Positions 8,892 to 17,664 of a stretch of DNA of 64,000 nt are shown piece by piece. Each line of letters starts with the position of its first letter. Position 1 is the first letter of the stretch. Origin of the DNA: Bacillota bacterium (GTDB taxonomy: Bacteria > Bacillota > Clostridia > Christensenellales > SZUA-584); contig JAEWCC010000019.1 in NCBI GenBank assembly GCA_023390815.1, positions 1 to 64,000 on the forward strand. Direction: 5' to 3'. The position numbers were made by a program, and so were the translations under genes. The notes beneath the pieces are model-generated. The model worked only from the letters and a program-made list of their open reading frames with translations. It made no database searches and had not been told where the DNA came from.

Positions 8892-8940
8892 TTGACAAAT
8901 CAGTTTTTTGCCCTTATAGTTAGTTACATAAGTAGTTAAC
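8892..8940 (+). promoter_or_regulatory. promoter with overlapping operator of the GntR/ABC operon
   Basis: TTGACA at 8892-8897 and TATAGT at 8915-8920 are separated by 17 bases, a near-consensus housekeeping promoter. Immediately downstream, 8923-8940 is an imperfect palindrome of the form GTTAnnTAnnTAnnTAAC (12 of 18 positions symmetric), placed where a bound repressor would block initiation. The first gene is a GntR-family repressor, so autoregulation is the natural reading. Confidence 0.75.
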
Positions 8941-8955
8941 CATGGGGGTGATTTT

Positions 8956-9324
8956 TTGAATCTGAATTTTCAAAGTGAAACACCCATCTACCAACAGATT
9001 GCGGACGAGTTGGAAAGCGCGATCATTTCGGGTGCGTACGGGGAGGAGTCGCAGGTGCCCTCCACGACCGAGATATCCGTGCAGTACAAAATCAATCCCG
9101 CAACGGTGCTTAAGGGCATCGGGCTGTTGGTGGATGACGGCATACTTTATAAAAGGAGGGGGCTCGGCATGTTCGTTGCGACGGGTGCCAAAGAAAAGGT
9201 AATGGATAAGCGCAAGCACGTTTTTTTTGATCATTTCGTGCTGCCGCTCGTAACGGAGGCGAAAAAGCTTTCCGTTACAAAGGAAGAAATTCATGAAATG
9301 ATTATGCGGGGGTATGAAAAATGA
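8956..9324 (+). CDS. YtrA-subfamily GntR transcriptional regulator
   Basis: A 122-residue regulator. Residues 1-75 form the GntR winged helix-turn-helix (PIYQQIADELESAIISGAY, then PSTTEISVQYKINPATV), followed by only about 45 residues, the short C-terminal dimerisation tail that defines the YtrA subfamily. The start is a TTG at 8956 after GGGGGTGAT. It overlaps the ABC ATPase start by four bases. YtrA-type repressors normally control their own ABC operon and are often relieved by cell-wall-active antibiotics; the inducer here is not visible. Confidence 0.9.
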   Translation: MNLNFQSETPIYQQIADELESAIISGAYGEESQVPSTTEISVQYKINPATVLKGIGLLVDDGILYKRRGLGMFVATGAKEKVMDKRKHVFFDHFVLPLVTEAKKLSVTKEEIHEMIMRGYEK

Positions 9325-10187
9325 ACGCGATTGAAATTAAGAACGTTACAAAGCAGTATGGGGCAACCACCGCACTCAGCAATGTTTCCACACGTTTTGA
9401 AGGCGGCTGCATATACGGCTTGCTGGGCAGAAACGGCGCAGGAAAAACAACGCTGCTAAACTTAATCACCAACAAAATATTCCCGACGAGCGGTGAGATT
9501 ACCATCGATGGGGAAAACGTTCATGAAAATGACAAAGCCTTATCCAAGGTATACTGCATGAGCGAAAAAGGGCTCTATCCGGGCAGCATGTCCCTCAAGG
9601 AGATATTTGATTGGACTGCAGAGTTCTATCCCGGGATGGATATGGAGTACGCCTGCAAGCTGGCTGACAAGTTCTCGCTCAACATCAAGAAGCGGGAGAA
9701 GACGCTCTCGACGGGGTATATGTCGATCTATAAGATCATTATTGCGCTGGCGTGCAATGCGCCCATTCTGCTGCTCGACGAACCGGTACTGGGGCTGGAC
9801 GCCAATTTCCGAGACCTGTTTTATCGCGAACTGCTTGAAAATTACAGTGCTAATCCGCGCACGATCGTAATCTCCACGCACCTGATCGAGGAGGCGGCGG
9901 AGGTGATCGAAAAGGTCGTGATCATTAAAGAGGGCAGACTGTTGATTCAGGACAGCGTTCAGCAGGTGCTGTCTATGGGGTATACAGCCACAGGGCCGCA
10001 AGGTCTGGTGGACGAATTTACTCGCGGCAAGAACGTGCTAGGTGCGGATGTGCTGGGCGGCATGAAGAGCGCGTATCTGCTCGATACGCTCACTCCAGGC
10101 GATGCGCCGCAGGGGATTGAGATATCCAAGATGCGGCTTCAGAGTCTGTTCATTCATTTAACCAATGCGGGAGGGAACCGTTCATGA
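9321..10187 (+). CDS. ABC transporter ATP-binding protein, YtrB-like
   Basis: A 288-residue ATPase with Walker A GRNGAGKTT (residues 36-44) and Walker B ILLLDEPVLGLD. The signature motif is degenerate (LSTGYMS in place of LSGGQ), as often seen in this subfamily of ABC-2 type exporters, and the H-loop is in ISTHL. A C-terminal extension of about 75 residues follows the nucleotide-binding fold. It is translationally coupled at both ends by four-base overlaps with the regulator and the permease. Confidence 0.92.
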   Translation: MNAIEIKNVTKQYGATTALSNVSTRFEGGCIYGLLGRNGAGKTTLLNLITNKIFPTSGEITIDGENVHENDKALSKVYCMSEKGLYPGSMSLKEIFDWTAEFYPGMDMEYACKLADKFSLNIKKREKTLSTGYMSIYKIIIALACNAPILLLDEPVLGLDANFRDLFYRELLENYSANPRTIVISTHLIEEAAEVIEKVVIIKEGRLLIQDSVQQVLSMGYTATGPQGLVDEFTRGKNVLGADVLGGMKSAYLLDTLTPGDAPQGIEISKMRLQSLFIHLTNAGGNRS

Positions 10188-10933
10188 GAATTAAATCTGC
10201 GTATAAGTACCAGCTGTTTGAATTAAGAAAACCCGTAATGATCTACTACATCGTCATCATCGCATTGCTGATTCTGACTGCAATATCTCAGTTTTTTTTG
10301 GAACGCAACGGTCTTATCAGCTCTATGGGCGGGTTTGACGGGGCCACTGTAATATTTCTGTTTGTATGCGGTCTCAACGCATTCAGGCAGCAGTTCCATA
10401 TGTTTCTCGCCAATGGCATTTCGCGCAGAACCATGTTTTTAAGCTCTGTCGCCGCATTCGGAACAGTTTCGGTCGGAATGGCGCTGATAGACGGGATCAT
10501 CGGTGCAATCATGACTTCGTTTTTCCGCTATGATACGATGTTTTCCCAGTCGTTCGGTGAACGGTTTGGGTTGGCAGATCGGATCAATACGTTTTCGTCA
10601 ATTGCCAATGGATTCGTCTGGGCCGTATTCTGCTATATGGCCGCGGCCATGGTGGGGCTGTTTATTACGACCGCTTATTATCGGATGAATAAGCCGCTCA
10701 AGCTGGCCATATCCATCGGAGTTCCGGTATTCCTTTTCATCGTGCTGCCGATTATGGATGCCAGTCTGTTTAACGGCGCGATTACCCTTGCGGTTGGCCG
10801 GTTCTTTGCAGCCGTGACCAGCCTGCTCGGAACGGGGAATCCATACAGTACGGTGCTGGCAAACCTGTTCAGCATCGTGATATTCGGAGGACTGGCGTGG
10901 CTGCTGACGCGTCGTGCCACGGTTAAATCATAA
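10184..10933 (+). CDS. ABC transporter membrane protein
   Basis: A 249-residue integral membrane protein with about six hydrophobic helices (near 18-38, 55-72, 88-110, 145-165, 175-195, 220-240), organised like ABC-2/YtrC-type permeases. It is the last gene of the regulator-ATPase-permease operon and is followed by a strong terminator. The transported compound is unknown. Confidence 0.85.
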   Translation: MRIKSAYKYQLFELRKPVMIYYIVIIALLILTAISQFFLERNGLISSMGGFDGATVIFLFVCGLNAFRQQFHMFLANGISRRTMFLSSVAAFGTVSVGMALIDGIIGAIMTSFFRYDTMFSQSFGERFGLADRINTFSSIANGFVWAVFCYMAAAMVGLFITTAYYRMNKPLKLAISIGVPVFLFIVLPIMDASLFNGAITLAVGRFFAAVTSLLGTGNPYSTVLANLFSIVIFGGLAWLLTRRATVKS

Positions 10934-10957
10934 CTAAATTTTCGATTACGAACAGAT

Positions 10958-10990
10958 AACGCCCCGTTTTCAAGAAAGCGGGGCGTTCTT
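10958..10990. terminator. bidirectional intrinsic terminator
   Basis: AACGCCCCG at 10958-10966 pairs perfectly with CGGGGCGTT at 10979-10987 around a 12-base loop. It lies between convergent genes (the ABC permease on the plus strand and a diguanylate cyclase on the minus strand) and can serve both. Confidence 0.85.
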
Positions 10991-11023
10991 CATTCATCTG
11001 AACTGTTATGTGGTTTTCAGAAT

Positions 11024-12190
11024 TTATGCGGTTTTCACACAATTTCTGCCGCATTGTTTGGCCAGATAAAGTGCGTTGTCGACTTGGGTATATTGCGCGA
11101 TCACCTGCGGATCGGAGGTATATGAAAGTCTCGAAACACCAAAGCTCGCAGTAACGTGAAGGATGTGATCCCTGATGCAAAACGTATGCGACTCCAGAAT
11201 GCAGCGCAGCTTTTCCGCAACGGACAGCGCCTCTTCGGCATTGGTCTGAGGAAGCAACAACAAGAACTCCTCGCCGCCCAGTCGGCAAAGGGTATCGTAT
11301 TTGCGAATGTTTTCGTTTAACAATTTGCCGATTTCAATCAGCAGCCTATCGCCGATCGGGTGACCGTACATATCGTTGATGTTCTTAAAGAGATCAATAT
11401 CGAGCATAATCAAATACGATTCAAAGCCCATACGGTAATTAAGCGAGATCTCTTTTTGCAGTACCTGATCGAAATATTGGCGGTTTGGCAGCCCGGTGAG
11501 CGAATCGTAGAACGCCATCTTCTCCAGTTTCCGGTTAGCCTCTTCAAGCTCCCGGCTCTGTTCGATGATCCTCTTGCGCTGGTTAAAGCTGATATGGTTA
11601 TGGCGCCATAATACGGCGGTAAGTAAAAACCCCAGTATGGCGGCGGCGAGCCCGTTGATATAGTTGGACATGAGCGTGTCCGCCGGCAGATTGCCGGAGG
11701 CCATTACGATATAAAACGCGAAAAACGAGACGGTATAATGGAAAAACGAGTGCAGCGGGCGAATCAGCAAAAAAGTGCCCAGTGTCAGACAGATTAATAT
11801 ATAGGGCGTAATGCTGGTTGTAACCAGCTGGTCGATGGACGCCAGCGCGATTCCGCCTGCAGCCAGCTCGGTCATGATGAAATACTGCAAAGACTTAGCC
11901 AGCCATAATGGTTTGTCATTTTTACTGCGGAGATAAAATACGAGTAAAAAACAACCCAGCATGCATAGTAGCATTGCGCTATGTGTAATGAGCAGCGCAC
12001 GTTTCCACAGCAGCGAATTGATATCGTTACTGGCTTTAGAGAACCCGATATAAACGATCAGAGCGGCATGAATCATCGCCGCGACGGGGGCACCGAAAAA
12101 AATATGCCGAATATTAATCCTTGCGAACTCGGCTTCAATGGTTTTATTATACGTGTAACGATTTTTTACCTTCGTCAAAAATGACTTCAT
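11024..12190 (-). CDS. membrane diguanylate cyclase (GGDEF)
   Basis: A 388-residue protein with about six N-terminal transmembrane helices (residues about 30-200), a short coiled-coil-like linker (about 205-230) and a GGDEF domain with DSLTGLPNRQYF and active site RLGGEEF, so the cyclase should be active. The sensor half has no recognised family name. It is transcribed alone, toward the ABC operon; it is the second of three GGDEF proteins in 10 kb, and no EAL or HD-GYP phosphodiesterase is in the window. Confidence 0.9.
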   Translation of the reverse strand: MKSFLTKVKNRYTYNKTIEAEFARINIRHIFFGAPVAAMIHAALIVYIGFSKASNDINSLLWKRALLITHSAMLLCMLGCFLLVFYLRSKNDKPLWLAKSLQYFIMTELAAGGIALASIDQLVTTSITPYILICLTLGTFLLIRPLHSFFHYTVSFFAFYIVMASGNLPADTLMSNYINGLAAAILGFLLTAVLWRHNHISFNQRKRIIEQSRELEEANRKLEKMAFYDSLTGLPNRQYFDQVLQKEISLNYRMGFESYLIMLDIDLFKNINDMYGHPIGDRLLIEIGKLLNENIRKYDTLCRLGGEEFLLLLPQTNAEEALSVAEKLRCILESHTFCIRDHILHVTASFGVSRLSYTSDPQVIAQYTQVDNALYLAKQCGRNCVKTA

Positions 12191-12287
12191 ATCAGAGCCT
12201 CAAGGCGGAGATACCGGGATCATACGATGATAAACAAAACAAGGTACTGGTTGAAAATAGTATTTTGTCAACTTCATTTTACGTTTA

Positions 12288-12317
12288 TTGACGGCTATTG
12301 TCAATATGGGGTATGAT
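12288..12317 (+). promoter_or_regulatory. promoter of the M14 carboxypeptidase gene
   Basis: TTGACG at 12288-12293 and TATGAT at 12312-12317 are spaced by 18 bases. Transcription would begin about seven bases after the -10, which is where the ATG at 12325 lies, so the message may be leaderless. Confidence 0.6.
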
Positions 12318-12324
12318 AGATAGC

Positions 12325-13443
12325 ATGAAAATGAAAAATATGTTTTGTAAAATTGCAGGATTAACCTTGATGTCTGCTGTCATGCTGCTTTCGGGCTGCG
12401 GATTGAATCCGCCTTCTGTCTCCGTAGTGCCTGCGGCGCCGACGCCTGAACAGACCGTTTCGGAAACTTCGCAGGCTACGGTGCAGCCATCCGGCAATAC
12501 GGATGCGTTTTCCGACATCGTCGATCCGAATCGCACGTACAGCTATGAGCAGATGGTTGATGACGCACAGGCGCTTGCCGCGCTGTATCCCGAACTGATC
12601 AGCACCGATGTGATCGGCCATTCCGTGGAGGGCAGGGATCTGCTGCTCATCCGGCTGGGCAGAGGCGATAAGAAGCTTGTCCTTGCGGGTGCCCACCACG
12701 CGCGTGAATACATGAGTTCCACATTCCTGATGGAAACGGTGGACGAATACGCGCAGGCCTATTACGGCTCGGGCGATTTCGGCGGCTATGAAATCAAAAC
12801 GCTGCTTGATGAGCTGACCGTTTATATCGTGCCGATGGTCAATCCGGATGGCGTCAACCTCGTGCAGAACGGCGTGGAGTCTACGAGTAACCCGGAGAAA
12901 GTCAAAAGCATGCCAAGGAACGGTGGTTATGAGGAATGGAAGGCCAATATCAACGGCGTCGATTTAAACCGTCAGTACCCCTGCCATTGGGAAGAAAAAG
13001 ACAGCAATACCGACGTTCCCAGTTCCGAGATGTACAAGGGCGAAGCCGCAGCGACCGAGCCGGAGGTGCAGGCGATGATGGCGCTTTGCAATGAGAATGA
13101 GTTCGTGCTTGCTGCGTCGTTCCATACCAAGGGCGAGGTGATCTACTGGGCGGATAGTGGCACGGAACAAGCGATTGCCGCGGCTGATTCAATCGCGCAG
13201 ACGTTGGCGGATGTGACCGGGTATTCATTGCAGCCTGTTTCGGAGGACCCGGCGGTCTATGGTGCGGGCTTTGAAAACTGGTTCCGTCAGGATTTTGAGC
13301 TGCCCGCGTTCTGCATCGAGCTTACTCCGGCGACCGGCGACAGCGCGCCGCATGACGACAGCATGTTTTCGCAGCTCATTTGGAGCAAAGCGAGCTGCCT
13401 GGGTGCGGAACTGATGACACAGGCCGCTAAAATCGAATCGTAA
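12325..13443 (+). CDS. lipoprotein zinc carboxypeptidase, M14 family
   Basis: A 372-residue secreted metallopeptidase. Residues 1-25 are a lipoprotein signal with lipobox LLSGC (C25), then a Pro/Thr/Ser-rich linker to about residue 65, then the M14 catalytic domain. Zinc ligands are H125 and E128 in HHARE and H267 in ASFHTKG; the general base is E332 in FCIELTPA; the substrate-binding NPDGVNLV and GVDLNRQYP motifs are intact. Such enzymes trim peptides or peptidoglycan stem peptides outside the cell. The ATG at 12325 gives the best signal peptide but has no Shine-Dalgarno site; in-frame TTG 12298 and ATG 12313 are alternatives. Confidence 0.92.
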   Translation: MKMKNMFCKIAGLTLMSAVMLLSGCGLNPPSVSVVPAAPTPEQTVSETSQATVQPSGNTDAFSDIVDPNRTYSYEQMVDDAQALAALYPELISTDVIGHSVEGRDLLLIRLGRGDKKLVLAGAHHAREYMSSTFLMETVDEYAQAYYGSGDFGGYEIKTLLDELTVYIVPMVNPDGVNLVQNGVESTSNPEKVKSMPRNGGYEEWKANINGVDLNRQYPCHWEEKDSNTDVPSSEMYKGEAAATEPEVQAMMALCNENEFVLAASFHTKGEVIYWADSGTEQAIAAADSIAQTLADVTGYSLQPVSEDPAVYGAGFENWFRQDFELPAFCIELTPATGDSAPHDDSMFSQLIWSKASCLGAELMTQAAKIES

Positions 13444-13477
13444 AAAATAATACAGTGAAACGGAGGAGGTTATCAAT

Positions 13478-13687
13478 ATGATCAGAGGGAATTACCACGT
13501 GACCGGGATGGGCTGCGGTGCCTGCGTGAAGCATGTGACAAACGCTGTGACTGCGTTGAACGGCGTAAAAAAGTGCGAAGTCGATCTGGCAACGGAAAGC
13601 ATGACGGTTGATTTTGACGAAGAAACCGTATCCTTCGAGGACATCAAAGAAGCGGTGGAGGAAGCGGGTTACGGGCTGACAAAATAA
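13478..13687 (+). CDS. heavy-metal-associated domain protein (copper chaperone type)
   Basis: A 69-residue single HMA domain with the metal-binding motif GMGCGAC (Cys13 and Cys16 region) and the beta-alpha-beta-beta-alpha-beta pattern of CopZ/Atx1 proteins. The start follows GGAGGAGG at ideal spacing. It probably binds Cu(I) or a related soft metal in the cytoplasm. No P-type ATPase or metal repressor is adjacent, so its partner is elsewhere. The glycine-rich motif (C-G-A-C) differs from the C-x-x-C of most copper chaperones only in the intervening residues. Confidence 0.9.
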   Translation: MIRGNYHVTGMGCGACVKHVTNAVTALNGVKKCEVDLATESMTVDFDEETVSFEDIKEAVEEAGYGLTK

Positions 13688-13783
13688 GCCGGATGTAAGA
13701 TGCAGTCGTCAGAGATGATGAATCTGCATTTTCTGATTCATTTAATCCTGAAAGCGATAAAGCTAAACGATTGTGGTTATAGA

Positions 13784-13821
13784 AACCGGCAGATTGGTGT
13801 AATGCCAATTGCCGGTTTTTT
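13784..13821 (+). terminator. intrinsic terminator after the metal chaperone
   Basis: AACCGGCA (13784-13791) and ATTGG (13793-13797) pair with CCAAT (13805-13809) and TGCCGGTT (13810-13817), giving a 13-bp stem with one bulged G, followed by a T run. Lies between convergent genes. Confidence 0.88.
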
Positions 13822-13828
13822 GTATGTC

Positions 13829-14806
13829 TCATATCATGCCGACAACGTCGGAATCGTCTTCTTCAGAAACGGTATCGGGGAAGTTGACCGCAGGCTGGCC
13901 CGAACTCTTGAAATCACAGGGTATGCCGTATCGCGTCAATTCAGCGTCGGCTTTGCAATAATACTTGCGGAAGAGCCGGAAGTAACCTTTGGTATCGTCC
14001 CGGACGTAATCCGAAGGGATAGCCGGATCATCCAGCAAGCGCTTAAATTCATATCCGCCATGCACCTTCCAGAACCGCACCAGCCCCGGATTGATCGCGT
14101 CCCGCGGGCAAAACATGGCGCAGCGCATGCACATCGCGCACTGACCGGCGAATTTAATTTTACCGTTCTCCAGCCGAATATTGTTGACGGGACACATGGA
14201 GACGCACCTGCGGCACAGCGTGCACTTTTTTTTATCAGCCGAATACATCAGGCCGTTCAGCTTCGCACCCGGCCATTCGATGCGCATCAGAAACGATATC
14301 ACCCAGTGACCCAAATGAAAGCGGATCCTGTCGCGCTCCCCGCCCAGCAGGCGTGTCGCAAGCAGCTTGCTTTGCGCCTGCGTATGCAGATACATCTGCT
14401 TCGCGAGCGCATCCGGGTATCGGAACATGATGTTGTACGGCATCAGCATGTGCGCTTCCAGCCGCAAATCATACCCTTTTCTTTGGAGCAGACGGTGAAT
14501 CATACAGGAGGAAGCATTGTTCATGCGAAAAGGCTCGCCCGAAGTTTTAAACAGGAAAACAGGGCGCTTAAGCGCCGGTAAACCCCGGATAAACTCGACA
14601 AAAATCTGCGGAGCGTTATAAGCGTGCACAGGATAACCAAAGCCGATATAATCGTACGCGTCCGGTTTTGGAAGCGCGCCGAGCGGCTTTTTTACCTCAC
14701 ACACTGTCGTTTTCACTCCGCCCTCCTGCAGCGCGCAACTAACCATCCGGGCGGCCTTGAGCGTGTTGTAAGTACCGGAAAAAACATAAATAATTGCGGT
14801 TGGCAT
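13829..14806 (-). CDS. flavodoxin/ferredoxin fusion protein (EFR1-like)
   Basis: A 325-residue protein with an N-terminal flavodoxin-like domain (residues about 3-165; FMN phosphate loop FSGTYNTLKAA) and a C-terminal two-cluster ferredoxin with CTLCRRCVSMCP and CAMCMRCAMFCP, each a C-x2-C-x2-C-x3-C 4Fe-4S site. The domain order matches the EFR1 family of clostridial electron carriers. The start is placed at 14806 because GAGGTGG lies just upstream; an in-frame ATG at 14824 is less likely. Redox partner unknown. It lies just downstream of an SDR-family gene on the same strand. Confidence 0.9.
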   Translation of the reverse strand: MPTAIIYVFSGTYNTLKAARMVSCALQEGGVKTTVCEVKKPLGALPKPDAYDYIGFGYPVHAYNAPQIFVEFIRGLPALKRPVFLFKTSGEPFRMNNASSCMIHRLLQRKGYDLRLEAHMLMPYNIMFRYPDALAKQMYLHTQAQSKLLATRLLGGERDRIRFHLGHWVISFLMRIEWPGAKLNGLMYSADKKKCTLCRRCVSMCPVNNIRLENGKIKFAGQCAMCMRCAMFCPRDAINPGLVRFWKVHGGYEFKRLLDDPAIPSDYVRDDTKGYFRLFRKYYCKADAELTRYGIPCDFKSSGQPAVNFPDTVSEEDDSDVVGMI

Positions 14807-14835
14807 TGTCCACCTCGAAAACATGTGTGTTAAAT

Positions 14836-15813
14836 TTAGTTTTGGGTATAACTGGCGCGCACGGTATCCGCGATCGCCTCTTTGAGACCTCCTCTCCCGA
14901 AACCTAACGCTTTCGCGTTTTCCTCCGGATTAAAATAGCAATAATCCGTCATAATATCCCGCATCAGATACACGGGATCCAAGCCGCTCTCATGGCCTTT
15001 TCTCCGGTTGTCACGGCGTATCGCCCGGCCAGCCAGCACAGCCAGAAAGCGGGGGATGTCAATGATTTTCTTTTGTCTGCCGAGCGCCTCTGTCAACATC
15101 TCCAGCATCTCGTGAAAGGTATGGTTTTCGTCGCCCACGGGATAACGCCCGCCGTGGCTGCCATGCTCCAGCGCGCCTATGGCCGCCTCTCCGACGTGCT
15201 GCACCGCGATCATGCTGGTGCCGCCTTTCGGAAAGAAAATCACACGGCCCTTATCAAAACGGTCCAGCAGCGCGCTTCTCCAGATCGGAACGCGCCCCGG
15301 CATACTGCCGAAAATGTAAGGCAGCTCGAGGTTCATCACATCCATCATGCCTGCGCCCGCCTCAATGGTACGCTGCGCCTGTTCGACGCGGCAGCGGATA
15401 TAAGGGTGACGGCTGCTGAGCTGTTTTTCCGGCCATGTCCGGTCAAAATAAGCGAAGTATGAACCCATGATCACGCAGCGCTTAACACCGGCTTTCATAG
15501 CCGCTTTCACGGTTTTCACGCAGGCTTCAACAAGCCTCTCGTGAAAGAATTCGTATGCGGGCGCGGGCGGCGTAACGCGATCGTCCGGGCCCACCGCGTA
15601 TACCAGCGCGTCAAATCCCGTAAAACGGGAGGTAAGCTCCGCCTCGGACAGTGTGAACAAGTCGCCAAACGATAATGCCACAGAGTCTGGATACCATTCA
15701 CCCAACTTGACGTCGTCAATGGTCAGCGCACCGAAGGTATGGCCTCTTTTAATCCCCGCCAATATGGTGTGATATCCGAGCAGCCCGGTTCCTCCCGCAA
15801 CCATGATACGCAT
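14836..15813 (-). CDS. NAD-dependent epimerase/dehydratase family protein (extended SDR)
   Basis: A 325-residue protein opening with the Rossmann motif GGTGLLGYH (residues 6-14). Instead of a clear YxxxK pair it reads GSYFAYFDRTW near residue 118, so the catalytic dyad is atypical and it may be an NAD(P)-binding reductase or a non-enzymatic member. Substrate not inferable. A TATAAT on the minus strand (15845-15850) with CTGAAA 17 bases upstream forms a reasonable promoter. The ferredoxin-flavodoxin gene follows 29 bases downstream and is probably co-transcribed. Confidence 0.82.
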   Translation of the reverse strand: MRIMVAGGTGLLGYHTILAGIKRGHTFGALTIDDVKLGEWYPDSVALSFGDLFTLSEAELTSRFTGFDALVYAVGPDDRVTPPAPAYEFFHERLVEACVKTVKAAMKAGVKRCVIMGSYFAYFDRTWPEKQLSSRHPYIRCRVEQAQRTIEAGAGMMDVMNLELPYIFGSMPGRVPIWRSALLDRFDKGRVIFFPKGGTSMIAVQHVGEAAIGALEHGSHGGRYPVGDENHTFHEMLEMLTEALGRQKKIIDIPRFLAVLAGRAIRRDNRRKGHESGLDPVYLMRDIMTDYCYFNPEENAKALGFGRGGLKEAIADTVRASYTQN

Positions 15814-15844
15814 AGTATAGCCTGCTTTCTACATTCCTTGATTG

Positions 15845-15873
15845 ATTATACCATTTTGAACCGTTTTTTTCAG
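15845..15873 (-). promoter_or_regulatory. promoter of the SDR-ferredoxin operon
   Basis: Reading the minus strand, CTGAAA (15868-15873) and TATAAT (15845-15850) are 17 bases apart, 31 bases before the ATG at 15813. Confidence 0.5.
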
Positions 15874-15946
15874 TACTATTTTATTCGTATAAGCCCGCAA
15901 TTTACGACAAATAATTGATATGAACAATCAATTAAGGAGAATGGGT

Positions 15947-16081
15947 ATGGCAAAAGACAGCCAGGTAGACAGCAAGAAACGACGGTATATCAAAAGCCGC
16001 GGGCAGACTCCGCTGACCGCGGAGAACCAGAACCAAAATCGAAACGAAAAAAAGCAATCTGTGCGGCGCGGCGACGTGTGA
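15947..16081 (+). CDS. small highly charged hypothetical protein, 44 residues
   Basis: AAGGAGA at 15934-15940 precedes ATG 15947 at good spacing. The product (begins MAKDSQVDSKKRRYIKSRG, ends RRGDV) is hydrophilic, rich in Lys, Arg, Asn and Gln, with no cysteine or membrane segment. No family recognised. It sits alone between a minus-strand SDR gene and a plus-strand cyclase. Support is the ribosome site and clean start/stop only. Confidence 0.5.
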   Translation: MAKDSQVDSKKRRYIKSRGQTPLTAENQNQNRNEKKQSVRRGDV

Positions 16082-16171
16082 GTTGCCGCAAAATAATCGT
16101 TCCGCAAATTTTGCAAATTGAACCGCGCAGTTCGTCAATATTTTCAGACATAACTGCGTATAATTTCATTT

Positions 16172-17662
16172 ATGCCGGATGATTTAATGACACCCGAATA
16201 CATGATGAAACTGCCGCTTCCCGTCATCGTGGCCGAGAGCGATACGGGACGGATTTTGTATGCCAACGAGGCGGCCGATAACAGCGGCCTGAAGGTGAGC
16301 CAACCCTTTGACGAAACGCCTGCGGGGATGGAATATGAGCCGGGCGCTCAGCACAGGAGCGTGCGGGTTAAGACCGCGGACAAAACGCTAAGAGGGGAGC
16401 TGCGTGAAACCTCCATTCATTTTAACGGCAGAGCGGCAAGGCTGATCGTTTTTTCCTCGCTGCGGGACGAAGCCGATACGCTCAGCGATTGGGACGTCTG
16501 CACCATTTTCGCGGGCGGTGACAGGGCAAACAAGACGGGCGAATTTCTCCGGCTGACCGGCATGAATGCGAACTCGTTCTGTGCGGCGCTTTACGAGGTG
16601 CGCTCCCAACGCTATGTGCTGCGGGATGAATGGCGCAGCCGCAGAAGTGTGAGCATCCCCGTGCTGCCTCATGACTTTATCATCCATATGAAAGAAGAAA
16701 CAGAGAAACTGCGGCAGACCAAACGCGCCGCGGGGATAGAGGTATTTCCGTACACCAAAATGCACGGTACCAAAGGCGTAGCAGTGTACTTTTTTGATAC
16801 TTCAGCACAAGTAGAAGTACGAGAAAGGCTTGGCCGGTTCGTCTCGCTGTACGGCGCATTTGCGTTTGACAGTATCGACGCGTCGCGCCTATTGCTGCAC
16901 CGCGGCGTGAGCGCAATGGAGCAGGGGTTTGCGATCTGGAATCAGGGGACACGCGCGCTGCTTTTCAGCAACAACGCATATCGCCGCATGTTTGGAGCGG
17001 AAGGCCACGCCATCAACGGCGAACTGGGCAAAAATATACGGGGCAAGGTTACGCGGGAAACCATATCGGACGGGCGCGGGCGGTACTTTGACGTGACGCA
17101 CACCACCTGCGGCAACCGCAGCCAGGGTGTCGTTTCGACGATCATTATTGACAGTACGGCTTATATGAAGGCGCAGCGCAGGCTGGATATGATGGCGCGT
17201 ACGGACGCGCTGACAGGCCTTTTCAACCGACGCGCGGGTCTGGAATACCTGGAACAGGCCTACGCGCAGTGCAAACGTCTAAAAAAGCCGCTGACCGTCT
17301 GCTTTGCGGATATTGACGGCTTGAAGCATATCAACGACACATGGGGCCATGGCGCGGGCGACGCGATGATACAATCGGTTGCTACGGTGATCAAAAAATA
17401 CGTGGGCAATATGGGCGTGGTATGCAGGCTGGGCGGCGATGAATTTGTGATTATTCTGTCCGATATGACGATGCCTCAGGCAACGCTGCTTTCGACACAA
17501 ATCAGCCGTGAAGCTGAACGCTGTTTTGTGGGCGAAATGGATGGCGTAACTGTAAGCTTTGGATTTAAGCAGGCGGAATTTACCGCAGGAGAAACCGTTG
17601 AAACGCTTGTTTCCGTTGCCGATATGGAAATGTACCGCCAAAAGAATAGCAAGTCGCGTTAG
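16172..17662 (+). CDS. PAS-GGDEF diguanylate cyclase, soluble
   Basis: A 496-residue protein with no transmembrane helix. PAS-like segments occur near residues 10-100 (LPLPVIVAESDTGRILYANEA) and 235-330 (MEQGFAIWNQG), and the C-terminal GGDEF domain (about 340-495) has DALTGLFNRRAGLEY and active site RLGGDEF. It should make cyclic di-GMP under cytoplasmic control. A TATAAT at 16159-16164 ends only seven bases before the ATG and there is no Shine-Dalgarno site, so translation may be leaderless. It converges on metF with a two-base gap. Confidence 0.9.
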   Translation: MPDDLMTPEYMMKLPLPVIVAESDTGRILYANEAADNSGLKVSQPFDETPAGMEYEPGAQHRSVRVKTADKTLRGELRETSIHFNGRAARLIVFSSLRDEADTLSDWDVCTIFAGGDRANKTGEFLRLTGMNANSFCAALYEVRSQRYVLRDEWRSRRSVSIPVLPHDFIIHMKEETEKLRQTKRAAGIEVFPYTKMHGTKGVAVYFFDTSAQVEVRERLGRFVSLYGAFAFDSIDASRLLLHRGVSAMEQGFAIWNQGTRALLFSNNAYRRMFGAEGHAINGELGKNIRGKVTRETISDGRGRYFDVTHTTCGNRSQGVVSTIIIDSTAYMKAQRRLDMMARTDALTGLFNRRAGLEYLEQAYAQCKRLKKPLTVCFADIDGLKHINDTWGHGAGDAMIQSVATVIKKYVGNMGVVCRLGGDEFVIILSDMTMPQATLLSTQISREAERCFVGEMDGVTVSFGFKQAEFTAGETVETLVSVADMEMYRQKNSKSR

Positions 17663-17664
17663 TT

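Noticed and set aside
13700..14581. Plus-strand frame of 293 codons opposite the flavodoxin-ferredoxin gene
   Set aside because: It runs through the terminator at 13784-13821 and is antisense to a gene with intact 4Fe-4S motifs.
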